Assembly: GCA_951230915.1 (NCBI GenBank) | Contig: OX579641.1 | Location: 19,384,254 to 19,448,253 of the forward strand | Source: Antitrichia curtipendula | Lineage: Eukaryota; Streptophyta; Bryopsida; Hypnales; Leucodontaceae | Direction of reading: 5' to 3' | DNA length: 64,000 nt | In this document: piece after piece, positions 33,817-47,661 of the stretch | Layout: the number at the start of each line of letters is the position of its first letter | Numbering within the stretch: the first letter of the stretch is position 1 | Translations under genes and position numbers: made by a program | The notes under the pieces: model-generated | Seen by the model: only the letters and a program-made list of their open reading frames with translations | What the model was told of the DNA's origin: nothing | The model's database searches: none

Positions 33817-34483
33817 GTGAAGAGCCTTCCCACTGTGCTATCTTCTCAGTGACCATGACTGGGCTTATCCTATTTTTAAACCCATATTGCTTACAGGCTG
33901 CTGATAAAACCAGCGATACATGATGCATTAGGTTCTGCAACCATTCATGTCTGTCCAGCAATCGAGGCCTGGACCGAGATAGTAAACTTTAATGTTCGCC
34001 CAGTCTATTCCAGTTTAATGAAGAGTGGTAGAGTCACGTATGCATCTAATTTGATCGAGGGCAAATGGATACATTATACTGTATTTTACTAGAATTATGC
34101 TTACGAGTTGATCAGTTTCTGCAGATGTAATCGGGTTACAATCTTTCTCTGCATCATTCATTTAAGGTTTATCGAAATTCAGATGAAAATTTTCCTCTTG
34201 TGGTGGGTGAACCCAGACAGCTTGCAATGAGGGAGTTGGTGTTGACCAAGACACCAAGCCATATGTTTTTAAAGTTTTTTATAGTGTTTTAAAGTCTTTC
34301 TTTATATTCTGGGCAAAGTGATGAAGTCTCTTCATCAGTGATCGTTACATCCCAGACCGTTTTTTTGTGAAAACACAGCTTTCAGGGAATGCTTATAAAA
34401 TGCTGCTGTTTATGAAAACATAGAAGCTTGTTTTCAGAGTCCCAACATAGAAATGTGGAAGTGCACATAGAGGTATTATGGTA
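33817..34483 (+). other. 3'UTR and downstream flank of pyruvate kinase
   Basis: Follows the TAA stop at 33814-33816. A TTGCTTACAG acceptor-like site lies near 33897. No second gene seen. Confidence 0.4.
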
Positions 34484-35018
34484 TACTCACTCCGTCCCAA
34501 AATGATCTCCCTGTTGGACAAAATGCTCTGGATTAAAGGTGAAAATAATATTTTTTAAATTTGTTTTGTGCTGTAAGTAGAGCTTGGTGCACTCCTAGCA
34601 TCCTAGAAAGTTTGGGTTTGGGAAACTTTTTCAAAGTGCATTTTTGGAGTATTGAAAAGTGGAAAAGTGGAATTTTTGGGGCATTTTCATGGAGCATCAA
34701 TGGGCACCTAATTGTTGAGTGTGAGGTGTATTTTGTGAGTACTTAGCATGGGTTCAAGATCATATGTGGACCCTTGTACCACCTCCCATCAAAGCTTCAT
34801 CTCCTTCAGGTAGGTAATGCTCAAAGAGATGTAAAAAATAAGAATGAGCAATGTTGATTGTCCCCTTCAATCATTTCATTTGTTTTTCAATTGATCTTGA
34901 ATTGATGATTGCATGGATGGAGGGGAAACTATTGCTTGGGGTTGTTTTGCTAAAATTGACCAATTCTCAACATCACAAAGAAGGTGAGGAGGAAGATCAT
35001 TTGGGGACAGAGGGAGTA
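34484..35018. mobile_element. Stowaway-like MITE (535 bp)
   Basis: Left TA-CTCACTCCGTCCCAAAAT; right ATTTGGGGACAGAGGGAG-TA, which reversed is CTCCCTCTGTCCCCAAAT. The CTCCCTCCGTCCC terminus with TA duplication is the hallmark of plant Stowaway elements, mobilised by mariner-like transposases. The interior is non-coding. Confidence 0.85.
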
Positions 35019-35204
35019 TTAAATTTGGTGATCATCCAGTGGAACACTTTGCAATACATTTTTTGTATTCCAAGGCATATGGCTGGCATTCCTTAGTGAC
35101 CTCCCAATGCTCATATCCATACAAAAATCAAAGTAAATTTTTTCAAGTAAAGCAAATTTGAACTTGAAACTAGGCATCCAACTTTTCCAATGACACTTTG
35201 CAAG

Positions 35205-35232
35205 TATGTATATATATATATATATATATATA
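35205..35232. repeat. (TA)n microsatellite
   Basis: About a dozen TA units directly after GTATG. Confidence 0.9.
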
Positions 35233-37620
35233 TTTTTCACTTAATTTGTTGATGAACTTGATAGTTGAATAATACAATCTATAATTGGAGATGGTACAAA
35301 CTTATACAATCTCTCCCATCTCACAAGATTGGAACATTGCTAATAATTAAATTCCAAAAAATGAAATCTTCAAATTTCATGTGTATATATTTATTATTGG
35401 CATATTATTAGCTTATATTGTAATATTTGGAAATTGACTACATCTTGGAAAGCAATGTTTTTAATTCCATATGATTGAATGTAAGATTCTTGACATCTTT
35501 CTCCAAAGATTTATTATCACATAAAGGGGAAAAATTAATGTCATCTAGAAAATTAGTGCCACTAGAAAATTTTATTTCTTTGGGAAATGATACAAGATAA
35601 GAATATTTCAAACTACACTAATTCAAGATAGTGTGAATTTGGAAATTAGTGTCACACGCACATAATTACAAAAAATCAATGTAGTTTGTATTTAAAGAAT
35701 GAATCTAGATTGATTTCAAAATTAACAAAAATTGCATCTTTATTTTCTACTTTTGTTTGCTTAGCTTTAAGTGTTAATTTTTTAAGGATGAAACCTATAG
35801 TCATACAGTCAAACTTCGAAGTACTAAAAAATGCCAAGGGATCATTTTAAACAACTTTCAAAACTTAGAAACAATTTTTCTAGATGGAATAAATGACATG
35901 GACAAGTGATACTAATTTGGGTTTAGCATTTTGGATATTGAAATTAGTCCATGCATTCTTCACAAAGGTTCAATTACTTAGGACCAAAACTTACACCCAA
36001 CTTGAAATTCATATTATGTAAGACTCATACATTTAGAACAAATTTCATTTTCTAACTCTAATTTTTTTAAACACATTATTTTCCTACCTAGATGATGGAC
36101 AATGTGTCTAGAAAATAAAAATATGGCGTTGCCTACTATACATTTTTTGGCAAGACATAGATGTTGTATCACATGCTCATCACTAATTAAATTATGAAGA
36201 ACAATATTTTGAGGGGACTAATATCAAACTATTGATGTAGATTCCAAAGTCAGACCTATTTATAGATAAGACTTAGGCACAACTGCTCTGCATTGCCTTG
36301 TCTAATAGAAAGTAATATGCAGAATAAAAACAAAAGGTCAATTTCTTTTTAGTCAAAACATTACTTCAATGGAGCCCATTTTCAAAGAGGTGACAATGAA
36401 CCATTGTATATGGAAGACATGGTTATATCTATATTAGTATATCTAATGTTGTTAGAGGCTTTCTTAAAGTTGATAAGTCTTCTTAGTTATTGATGAAGTA
36501 AATCCACTCTTGTAGCTGAGATAACACCAACATTCATTTGCATATTAGGATCTTTTGATGTTGCCTTGAAAAAATTATCTGTAGACAATTGGGCATTTAG
36601 TGATTACAATTGAGTTTCAAAAATAAAGTTAACTTCTAAATGCATTGATTTCATTTTTTCATTTGAAATTTGTAAAAATGTATATATTGTTAACAACAAT
36701 TTGGAGAAATTATTTAATATTGATTCACGTAGAAATTGTAGATTTTAAATATTGAATTACATATAAACAATTACAGATAATTTTAAACATCTACAAATAT
36801 TTATATATAATTCAATACATGTAAATCTACAGTATAATAAAAATTGAAAGCTAAAATTTTAAGATATTGATATTGATTTTAAGTATTTTATTTATTAAAT
36901 AACTTTTTAATAACAATATTTTTTCAATAGAATTCTCCATTTCAGTAATAGGCAAACAAACAATTATAAAAAACTTCTCAAATAAAGTACATGAAGGTTT
37001 GTTTTGGCAATGAGGTGCCGAAATTGGTTCCACATCGCCTTTGAAATACTCATAAGATGACATGTGGCCCCTTTTTTTTAGAAAAATGACCTAATTTATG
37101 CCAAATTTGGCCTTCACTTAGGGTAGAAAGAAAATAACCAAAGTTTATCGTTGCCTAACCTCATAACTAGAGGTTTTGGCTGTTCTGGCTCAAATTTATC
37201 GCCAGACATTGAGAGATTTGCCTTCCAAATTGCCTTCCAAATTATGACGTGCATTTCAGGCATTTCATTAGAGAGGAGTATTTAAATTGGAGATTCGGAT
37301 GGGCAGACCAGGGGCAACATAAAGGCTGATTTAAGGCTGCTTCATATCATGTGCAGCCAGTGTACTTTTCTAATGGCAATCCAGACTTCAGAGTGATAAC
37401 TACAAAACTCAAGTCACAATCTTAAAAGAATTCAAGATCTAACCCTGAAGAAATCAAGGGACACATGCTGAGATCCACAAACTATGTGCGAGAGAGTACA
37501 CCATGGGAGCCAATGCGGTAGTACTCCTAAGATCAGAACTCTTACCCTACGAGATAATTTATAGCGCCTTTGCAATCCAAGGTGAAGCCACCTTCAGATA
37601 AAATTTCGAAGTAAAAGCAT
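35233..37620. other. AT-rich intergenic DNA between pyruvate kinase and myosin
   Basis: No gene or clear repeat structure recognised. Base composition becomes more balanced after about 37240, probably approaching the 3' end of the myosin transcript. Confidence 0.5.
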
Positions 37621-38021
37621 CTGAATAGCAGATGCGAGCTGCATGCGGAGCCTGGCGATATATTTACATGTCAGTCCAATTAATCAACAATCGAGGGATC
37701 ACAAGAATGGCTGCTGTGGAGGGTATCCCTTGCACCCTCGAAACCCCAACATCACCAATACGCTCTTCCCACACAAGTTACAAGGCTACTCCAGCTTGGA
37801 AACATGTTAGAACCCCACTAAGGCGAGTATTACGTTTGGTCGGTGATAGAGGAGTGTCTTCACACGAACCTCGCCGGTAAACGCAAGGCTGCAGCACTCC
37901 AGCTGCAGGCTTGCGCTCGAAGCACCCAAAATGTTTCCGCGCAGTAGGATGCCCGGCTAGTTTAAATAAGATACCTCGAAACATCCAGCAGTTACGCCGG
38001 AGGCAAGTCATGGTGGAGGTG

Positions 38022-41000
38022 TCATTTGCTCCACCATTTCTTCCTCGACACTGACTTCTCTCTTTCAAGCGATTCAGTGTTACCAAGCTTGCTCAGGACC
38101 CCCTTGGTTTCGCGTAACCTCACCTTAAAATCTTTCTTCCAACCGTCGAATCTGGCCTTTAGCTTCCGAAGCTCCTCTTCAGGGTTCAAATGCGCTTGGG
38201 TCTGCCCAGACTTGACTTCCACGAGGAAGTCAACATCATCAGTGAAAACCTGCCTCCGATGGTCATATTCACGGACCATCTGCGTGACGTAGGAACGACC
38301 AGCAGCCACCTCGCCCTGACTTGAAGCATACTCAGACCCTGCTTGCAAAAATTTGTTAGAGTTCCGCTGGGGACTCTTTGGGGCACTGGCTTGATCATCA
38401 TCCCATTCATACTCTTCTTCATCGTTCGAGAGACGACGTCGAGGGTCACGGATGCGTTTCCCTGATTCAGACTGTGGGTCGACAGAACGATCACTGGGAG
38501 TGTTTTTCAAGAGGCTGTCTTCAGAAGCAATGCTCTTCTTTGCCTCTGCTAGACTGAGTTGCAATGAAGTCATTTGCTTCTGCCACGCCTCTTCCATATC
38601 AGACATCTTCAATTTATACTCCACCCATTGTTTGTCATAATTTTCCAATTTCTGACGCAACAATACGTTGTCTTCCTCTTTCTCTCTCAGGGTTTTCTCC
38701 GCCAACACTGCCCTCTGCTGCAACTCCAAGATATAAGAAGGCCTTACCCTGATGGTTGCTTCTTTCTGTTCAAAAAGCAAGGAAAATGGTTCCATCTGTC
38801 AGAATCAACGAAAAGGTAACAACACCGATCCACATAGGTAGCTTAAAGTGGACAATAGGAACAGTACTCAATGCTTAAAGTGTCTGAATTAGGTCGACAT
38901 TTTGGAGACACTCTCAAATATATGAGCAACGGACTTGGTCTTAGACCAGCCTTACACAAAACCACTCATATCACAGCAGAGACGACTATCGACTATGCCT
39001 AGATCCTCAAACTCGGGTTCTCTAATTCCCAATCAATCCTGGCATCAATTGAGGGCGATGTAAATGTTGAGAACCTCAAAGAAGCACAATACAGGGTAAA
39101 AAGAGTTTTAAACTTCCAGATCACAAAAGTTCGATCTATAAAAAGATAGAAAATAACGTACATATACCTCAGAAGATGGAGATTGGAGCACTTCCAAATT
39201 AGTGTTGAACATTTTCAAAGTAGCCGTTTCATATGCTTCCTTGATGCTTTCTTGCTCTTCATCACCTAAACCAGTACCCTCTGCTGCTCGCCTCAATCTA
39301 GCTTCTCCTTGCAATATGAATTTAGTAGCCAACTTCGACTCGACTGATAACTTATCCTCCGCCTCAGCAGCCAATTTGGCCCTAGCAGCCAACAGCACCT
39401 CCGATGCTCTCTTCTCCTCAGCCAACTTAGCTTCGGCAGCTCTCTCCTCAGCTAATTTAGCTTCTGCTATTCTCCTCTCCTCAGCCAGCTTAGCTTCTAC
39501 TATTCTCCTCTCCTCAGCCAACTTAGCTTCTGCTGCCCTCTCCGCAGCCAACTTCTCTTCAGCGATTCTATTCTCTTCAGCCAACCTAGCTTCCTCTGCC
39601 CTCTCCGCAGCCAACTTCTCTTCAGCGATTCTATTCTCTTCAGCCAACCTAGCTTCCTCTGCTATCCTCTCGGCCTCTTTCCTAAGAGCGTATAACTGTC
39701 TCTTGGCCAACCACATACGAACCACTGCGACACCCAAAAATGCATGATAAGGAAATTTAGAAGGTCAACCCAGGTGAAATTTAGTCTACACTCAAGTAGT
39801 AAAATATATGCAATTCAGAAAACAAAACAAATAAAAAATTCATCATTACCTGATTGAAGCTTGACCACCTGCTTCTTCTTGACTTGATATGCACGACGAG
39901 CACTCCACCGCCGAACATGCTTTTGAATCATAATAGCCGCTCTATGCCTTGCAAGTAAAGTAGCAAAACGACTCCTTGCCAGAGTCGCTCTCACCGCTAC
40001 ACATGAAAAAGTTCGTGAGATTCCAGATTAACATGATGAACAAACCAGCTGGCACCACTTGTCCAACCAACTTCAGTAAGAACAGAGTTCAAAAATACAA
40101 CTCAGATCTTGAAGTGGTAGAAGAGAACCGACTGAATTCAAGATCAGGCAACTAGTTATTAATAAATGAGCTCACCAGGATCGACTAACCAAATCCAAAC
40201 GTGCAAAGAAAGGACATCTACACCTACAGGTTTCTTCTTTTGCTCAGTGATGAAATTTATCATTGGTTACAATTCGCAACGCCACCCATACTACCTCGAA
40301 TCAACATAACACAACTAAAATTACGGCAGACTTCCATCAACACAATTAAAACTTCCATTATCAATCAATTAGTCTCTAAAAAAGCAACAGAAACGCAAAA
40401 TACAAAATAATAATCTGGATCTTCTGAAGGAAAGACGGTCTAGAAACCAGAAAGCACTCACTGCATTGCAAGAAAATGATTAACTTTCGCTTCTTTTTGT
40501 ACTCAAGCCGAGCCTTGTACCCCTTGTACACAGCTTGGGCTCGAGCAACACCCTCAAGTGTTCTAACCCTCACATCCTCCAACATTCCTATCTGCAGCAT
40601 ACGACATTGGAAACAAAAACTAGTATCAGAGGACGTAAAATATATCACAAATCTTCCAAAACCAACTACGGCCCACTGGAGAATGACAAATTGGTATAAT
40701 TTCTACACTGCTTTGATGAACCTGATGCAAAATGATAGGGAATGACAACAACACCAGGCCTCAAAGAAAGCTCAAAATCCAAACATGACAGTCGTCTAGA
40801 AATGTAATATAGTCAGTAAGCACCTGAAGGATAGAAAGATTTCATATTGCAGGACACTATCAAATTATTGTGCTGTGGTCGCTCAAAATAACATCAACAT
40901 TACCATTCAAAAAGTCCATCATGTGCGGTAATGGAGTATCGAGGAAAACCTGTCCGGCTCGGAAAAACAGCTTGGTAATACCAATTTGATACATCTCTGA

Positions 41001-44000
41001 AGCCATGCTGAAGTGCTCAAAGATAGCCACACATATGCTTAACACGTCGTCATGATCAGAGAGGACTCTTGGAAGTAGGAAGCCGTACCTGCAAGAAAAT
41101 GACGTAAACAAAGCAGGTTCCAAAGCAGAATTGCAGCTAAAACGGCCCTGCCTACTCGGAATCACCGAGTACAGAACTTGGAATGACCCACCAGGTAAAA
41201 AACGGCTTCAAATTGTATATACCCTGACCGATTCTCCTACATATATTTGTAGACAATTCTAGGACGAAATCAATTCAAACAAGCCATAAATCATCAATTT
41301 AAACATGAAGGCAGCACGCTGTTAAAAGTTAAGAAATTTTCTCTAGACCTGTTGGAAAACTCGCTATGTGTGTAGCGAGTGGGGTAGCCAGCGCGGGAGA
41401 TGCGGACGACCTCAAGGACTCCACAACACTTAAGCTGTTGCAAAACCAGTTTCTGATCTATTACATTTGGAACCTGCTGGGTATTTGGCTTGATGCAGCG
41501 TATAAAATGAGGTTCAGTTGCCTCCAGTCTTTGCATGAGCTTGTTCAATTGACCCTGTAATCACCATGAGATATAACTTAACGTGCTAACCAAGCAATTG
41601 ATCAGGTTATGCAACAAGGTCGATCCTCTGTGGAATTGCACAGAGAAAGAAGCCGGTAACTAGTAACAAATTTATAAGATCGAATTCAACGAAGAGTGAA
41701 AATTCGTTTTCCACTACGATTTATGGAACTGCATTATTAAGAAGTACAAACCTTGAACTTGGTTGCAACGCTCTGCTTCTGGGACTCTGAACCATTGGCC
41801 CTGTGAGCGCCTTGTCCATGAGGAAGTGAAAATTGCCGAGTCAATTGGCAATCACAAGAACCCAGCAGCTCCATCAGATCTGCGTGTAGCACGTCCTTGT
41901 TTTTCTCGAGGAAACCGTCTGTCTCATAGGTCACCTGCAAATACACCAGCCAGCGCAAGTTCAAGAAATTTCAAATGGATGTACAATCAAAAATAGTGTC
42001 ACCGACACCTTCGTCAGACTGCAATTACTACATCTAAAAACCCATTCAAATCACTGAGGATCAGCATACTACATGGACGATATCCCAACTACAAAACTAT
42101 AACGAGTGATCAAAGTCTTCTACCTCTCCAGCATAATGACAAATACGAAACTTCTTGTCCCGCTCCGATTTGAAGAAGTCATTCCTTCTAAGATGGTCCT
42201 TCAACTTATTTGCAAGTGTTAAATCCGTTGCACGTGGGAACATACATTCTTCATCAAGTAACGATATCAATCCCAAAGGCCTCTGTAAAGTCAAACTCAC
42301 GCTTCAGCATTGATTCAACTGCTTACAATAAGAAATTTGTAAAACTCTCAAAGCTCAGAATGAAACGGGGCGAAAGTTTCTGTTTAACAATTTAAGAAAC
42401 AACAATGGAAGTGTAAGCTCAATATTTTTGAAAAATGGTGATCGTCACTGAAACACCAAAATTAGTAGAAATAAACAATAGCTAAATACTCACGAGCAAA
42501 GTAAAATTTTACCTTTTCAATAAGTTCAAGACATTCTTGGTTGTCTTCGAACTCTACTCTGGTCCAATCAATATTTTCAGAAGTATATTCCTGCATGATC
42601 GTTAACAAATGCCATGGATTGTAAGAAACAACTCTCGAACAGCTACAGGATGGCTCCAGAAGAACAATAGGAGCCTATACAGCACTCCTCAACAGTAAAA
42701 TGTGCAAGGCGTAGAGAAGAGACAGACAGCAACATTTATCATCATGTGCTAGATTGACTGAGCTTCCTTCCAACGTACTTCTTGTTCAAGCTTGAATAGA
42801 TGGCGGTTAAAATGCTGCTGCAGCCTCTCGTTTGCATAGTTTATACACAGCTGCTCAAAACTATTTCTCTGCAAATAAGACCATAGGTATCAAAATGCAG
42901 AGTAGTAAATATTGACAAATGAAAACATATAAATAAATTCATATACACAACACACATTTAACATATACAAATAAGGAAACCAAATCATAATTATTTTAGT
43001 CCCAGTCACAAAGATAAGGTTCTAAAAGAAATGCCTCCTATCATGCCTGTCTTTCTTAAATTCTATGAAAAAATTTATATTCATAGAAAGCTAAAGTCAA
43101 ACAGAAGCTAGACTTGGTTTAAACTGAAAAGTACACTTCTATTGTAAATATGTTCACATTTGAGGCTTAAAAAACACTTAACAAGTCACGTAATTAGAAG
43201 TCGTCAAAGAAGAGTTGCTCCCAAATCAAAGGTTTGACGATTAGTTGGCAATCTTAGTATTACCATTAACTACTGTCGACACAAAGAAATACAAAGTGAT
43301 CCTGAGATATTTATCAAATGCTTGATCACCCGCAAAAATGTGATACAAACAGAGAAAAAGGTTACCTTGAAAGATTCAAATCCATAAATATCCAGGATGC
43401 TGATTGATCTCCCAGTTAGTATCTTGCCAACTTCCAACGAGTCGTTTATGCGTCCAACGAGCCAATCAAATAAGTTGGAATAAATGGTTTTAGCAAGCGC
43501 ATCTCTCGAGTCAGTTGCCTGCAACAAAAAATGCATAAGGACAGCCAATCTTCAAGAAAATGTGATCTTACTGCACATGGAATGAGCACTAGAAGTCCTG
43601 CTCTCCTGAAAACTTGCAGAAAACTTGCAGGTTCAGTAAACATTTGGACCCTCTTCAAATCTAAAATGAGAAGCGTTACCTGAGCAAGTGTCAATTTTTG
43701 TACGATAGTATCACCCCCTGCACGAATCCTCCGAGTGCAAAGTGCTGCTACAAGCTCACTAGCATTGCAATGTAGCAAGGTTGCAGCAACTTCCACAGCT
43801 GCTTGCAAGTTTAGCACGAGAATGTTAGGAATTCATTGAGATAGCGAAATATCATATAGATTTCATTCTTCAAACCCATAGTTACGTAGTGACAACATCT
43901 GTAAGAAAAAAACAGGAGTAGATGATGAAGAACAAATTCTTAATATGAGCCTTGTAAGTAATTCAATCCAGCTCCAACATGCTCTAACAACCTTGGCACA

Positions 44001-47000
44001 AACCCAGTCCCCTCCCATATTTTTCTGGAAACCACTTAGAACCTCATTGACGTCAATTATATTACCCTCCTAACCGAACATGTTATCCAACACATCTATT
44101 GTACACTATATGATTTCTTGAACATGATTACCTCGAATAACGTTTTCACTGCTGACCAAGAACCAAACTGGATTACACTAGGCTTCTGCAGAAATACAAT
44201 GTGGTTTCTGAAAGTAGAAAGAACCTTCATTGTCTTCAATCACAACATGATTTTCGTGCTCTACAACGCTGAATGTGACATTGCCAAGCCAAAGAATGGC
44301 AGACAGCAACTCAAAAGCTTGCTCCTGGTCTTCCTCACAAACTTGTACCACGTTCAAAGCATTCTGAAACAATAAACCAGCAAGTTACCCTTGATCTGAT
44401 CAGTATTGAGGAAGAGCAAGGCCTGATGAAACCATATCGTTACAATACACTGGAACTTCATATTTGCCAACTCATAGAAGATACTACATTTAACCCTCCA
44501 AATGGACTACAGATCGTTGCTTTATCCCCAACATACGAGGCCCAGTAGATAGCACACACCCTCAAGATTTGAAACTGCTTGGCATCATCAACGTTATCGA
44601 TTGATAAACAGCCGGTTTGGTTCAGATACCGATACTCCTCGGCTGATCTCAAATTATGACGATCTGCTCAAAAATCACAAAAAACAAATAGATTTAAGGA
44701 TGAGAAAATCAAAGAGACAAGAGGGACGACATACAACAGTACCAGTGCCTTTCTACCAACAGAATCTGAAAAAGATACAAAATATGCCACAGGGACACAA
44801 AAAAGCATCACAATGAGACTGACGTACCTCGAAAAGATGCATCAGCTCCGGCACATAGTTGATAGAAAACATGATAAGACCTTTCCCCTTGTGCTTGTTG
44901 TACAACTCTTGACTGCAAACGAAGAAAACCAAATCACTGAATAACCACCGCTATAGCAGAAGAACAGAAGAATAAATGCAACAATTGCCGAGAGAGACGC
45001 ATTCGAAAACGCATTTAGAATAAACATTCAGTAAGAGAAGTTTTACCTTCTCAAGCAGATCTTCACAGCCACAGATAGTACAACCGGTGCAACAGGACAA
45101 TGAGCGACGGTCAGAATCTAGTAATACTTCAAACAATGGAGACAATCGTTGAAAAAAAATTAAACAAGCACATACAAGAACTCGTTCTGAGCATAAATCC
45201 ACAATGACAGGCCTTACAGGTCTGGATGTTCGCCCCACAAATTTTCCCAGTTTCGTCAAAATGAATATCGATGAGCTTCCCCTGGTGAACAAAAATCCTG
45301 TTAGAAAACTGGTTGAAAGGACTAAATGTGCATCAGTGATTGAAATTGGTGTGCATTTCCAATGGTTACGGCTTACAAAGCGACTTGAATTGTCGTTCCT
45401 TGAAGTTTTCGCATTCCCAAATGCTTCCAAAATGGGATTGGTTTGTAGAATTTCATCCTCAACCCCACTACCTCCTCCAAGAGCAGCTAAATACTGCATG
45501 GCAATTTTTGCTGTTTCTGTCTTCCCTGCACCACTTTCACCACTGTGCACAGGAGTGAATATCATGTTCATCAAATAATCAAAGTAGAGACAATATTAGC
45601 CACTGTCTGATTAAATCAAAATTCGTCGGACATTGCTTGAAGGCGATGAGAATGTGTTACAACAGGAAAATGGGAAATACCTAATAATTATGGATTGGTT
45701 GATTCCCTCTGCACAGAAAAAAAGATAGTTAGTGAGCCACAACATTACGTCTCTACAATTATAAGAGTCATATTACTAGTGTAAACCTCATCGCATAATC
45801 AGTGACAAGGAACCCTAAAGACTGCATACCCGCACTATAGAGTTCATACCCACTCCATTGAGGTAATCGTAAAAATCCCCACCTTTCATCATAGCACCAA
45901 AAGCATTGTCAGCCGATATATACACATGAGGTTGGGAGCTTTCAGGAGTTCTGTTCTGATAAGCTCGCACATTTCTTTCTCCGTAGATGGGAACTCTCTT
46001 GAATGGGTTGACCGCAATCAAAATGGGACCAGCCTTAGTCTGCAAATGCCGCAAATTTACCAAACAGATTACATTTTATAAACATGATTGTCGGACTATA
46101 CAAACAAAAGCAATACACAAGAAGACATGATTCACTACATGGACCTCTTATTGAGCACGAGCGTAGGAATTCTCCGTTTGGACTGTGTAAATACCAGCAC
46201 CAGCACATTAAGGGCTCGCATGAAGCTTGCACTTACATATATCTGATCTCTTAAATATCGGTACGAAAGGTCGTGAAGAACAGAAGGCTCGTTGAGATAG
46301 CTCAGTTTTGTGAGGTCATCCACTCCTTCGAGTATGTCAGGGTTTGCAGGCAGCAACTTTGACGTATTCACTGATATCTCCTGTGACGGAGAAACCAATC
46401 AATTAGGACTACAGAACCTGCCATGAGAAATTGCTCAGCCTAGTCATTAGATAAATTAGAATTTGACCGCAAGGAGCATGTCAGAACTCATACTTGTCGA
46501 CCAGAGGTCCGCACAACAGCCTCCGTGTCTTCGACGGATAAAATGACCCCCGCAATCCAGATGTCTTCTGAAGTCAAGCACCATACTCGCAAACCCTGCA
46601 TGGTGAAGATCACAAGGGTAAACACAGTATTAATGATGAATAGCCGCCAGTGCAGGAAGAACCACAAACAAATAGCTGGAGTACTAATAGTCATTTAGGG
46701 CATGACAACAGAACCATCGCAGGAAAACGTAAGATGACCACCCGGTTAATGGGCACAGTCTTCATGACTTTAGTTTCCGAAAAGAAGATAACCTGTTCTG
46801 AATTTCGTGAGAATTAGTTCCAACTAGTGAACGAACTTAACTGAGAATCAACATGTTTATCACTGCATTCCTCTCATGCGAATATTGAGTTAATAAATAT
46901 GGCCCATGCCAAAATTAAAAGACAAAATTATCAAGAGAAGCTTCAGCCGAGATGAATACCTTCCTCAGTCGCAATACTCCATCGTCCTTCCATTTCTTGC

Positions 47001-47661
47001 TCGGTACAGTAGAAAACAATACCGGGGGTGGGGTAGGGGGGGGAGTAAGAGGTGGAGTTAGGGGCGGAGTTTGCAAATTAACTATTTGTTGAAAGGCAGG
47101 TTGTTCTGGCGTTATGACAGATAAACCTCGTTGCACGGAACCGACTACTTCGTTGCAAACAGAGCCGTTAGGGGTCTTGACAGGATGGCTTCCAAAATCC
47201 AGTTTCGATCCTCCTTTAATTCCAGAATCCAATCCTCCCTTGATTCCGTTCGCTCTGACAATTGAATTTCCAGTCGAAGGGGTTCTGCATTCCTCTAACT
47301 TCGAGTCGTTCGGTGCAGTCAATGCCGGAATCCCTCCATCCGGACCTAGGACCTCTTCAGGGGTGGACACCCGATCCTTGGCTCCTTCAAAGACTAAGCG
47401 ATCGGTAGGTGGCGCAATCTTGGCAATAGGGGGATTCCCTGTAGCCTCAGAAAGCTCCCGCTTTAACGCAGCTGCATTCTGCTGCGTTTTCCTAGACCGC
47501 ACAGAAGACGGCAAGCGAGCCCGTGAGGTCGGTCTAACAGGGAGAGGCGGAGGTCTACTCTCCTCTCCTACGCTTTCCATCTCCTGCATATCATTCGATT
47601 TAAACAAATCCAACATCTCTTCTAAAGTGCTCCGAGAACCGATGCTCTTCGAATGAAACAT
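38022..47661 (-). CDS. class VIII myosin heavy chain (23 coding exons, 1479 aa)
   Basis: Actin motor of the plant class VIII (ATM1-like), acting at plasma membrane, plasmodesmata and cell plate. Exons: 47661-46960, 46595-46494, 46380-46237, 46039-45883, 45708-45681, 45542-45377, 45281-45218, 45060-45047, 44912-44828, 44663-44560, 44363-44225, 43798-43680, 43518-43366, 42868-42779, 42590-42513, 42282-42124, 41934-41752, 41554-41349, 41088-40950, 40591-40462, 39996-39850, 39724-39168, 38795-38022; 4440 nt, in frame. ATG 47661 is the first ATG after an in-frame stop. A Pro-rich tract (198-213) precedes an SH3-like segment ([11 protein letters not shown]). P-loop GESGAGKT is at 379-386; [11 protein letters not shown] is diagnostic of class VIII. 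Switch I ends NDNSSRF at 433; switch II region is [10 protein letters not shown] motifs lie at about 950-1035, an Ala/Glu-rich helix at about 1055-1150, then a coiled coil and the basic class VIII tail ([17 protein letters not shown]) to the stop. Exons of 28 and 14 nt are striking. Confidence 0.93.
39490..39670 (-). repeat. 63-bp coding tandem repeat in myosin exon 22
   Basis: A 63-bp block (from TCCGCAGCCAACTTCTC at 39541) recurs at 39604 without visible change, and weaker copies continue towards 39400. It encodes a 21-residue repeat built on [16 protein letters not shown], part of a highly charged Ala/Glu/Arg/Lys helix. Confidence 0.88.
45047..45060 (-). other. 14-nt microexon of myosin VIII
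   Basis: ATCTGCTTGAGAAG between an AAG acceptor and a GTAAAAC donor. With the preceding split codon it gives Tyr-Leu-Leu-Glu-Lys, the residues expected between IQT and SRVVQ in plant myosins. Skipping it would shift the frame. Confidence 0.85.
45681..45708 (-). other. 28-nt microexon of myosin VIII
   Basis: Encodes most of [10 protein letters not shown] just before the P-loop. It is flanked by GTGCAG and GTATTT. Its split codons at both ends are completed correctly by the neighbouring exons. Confidence 0.88.
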
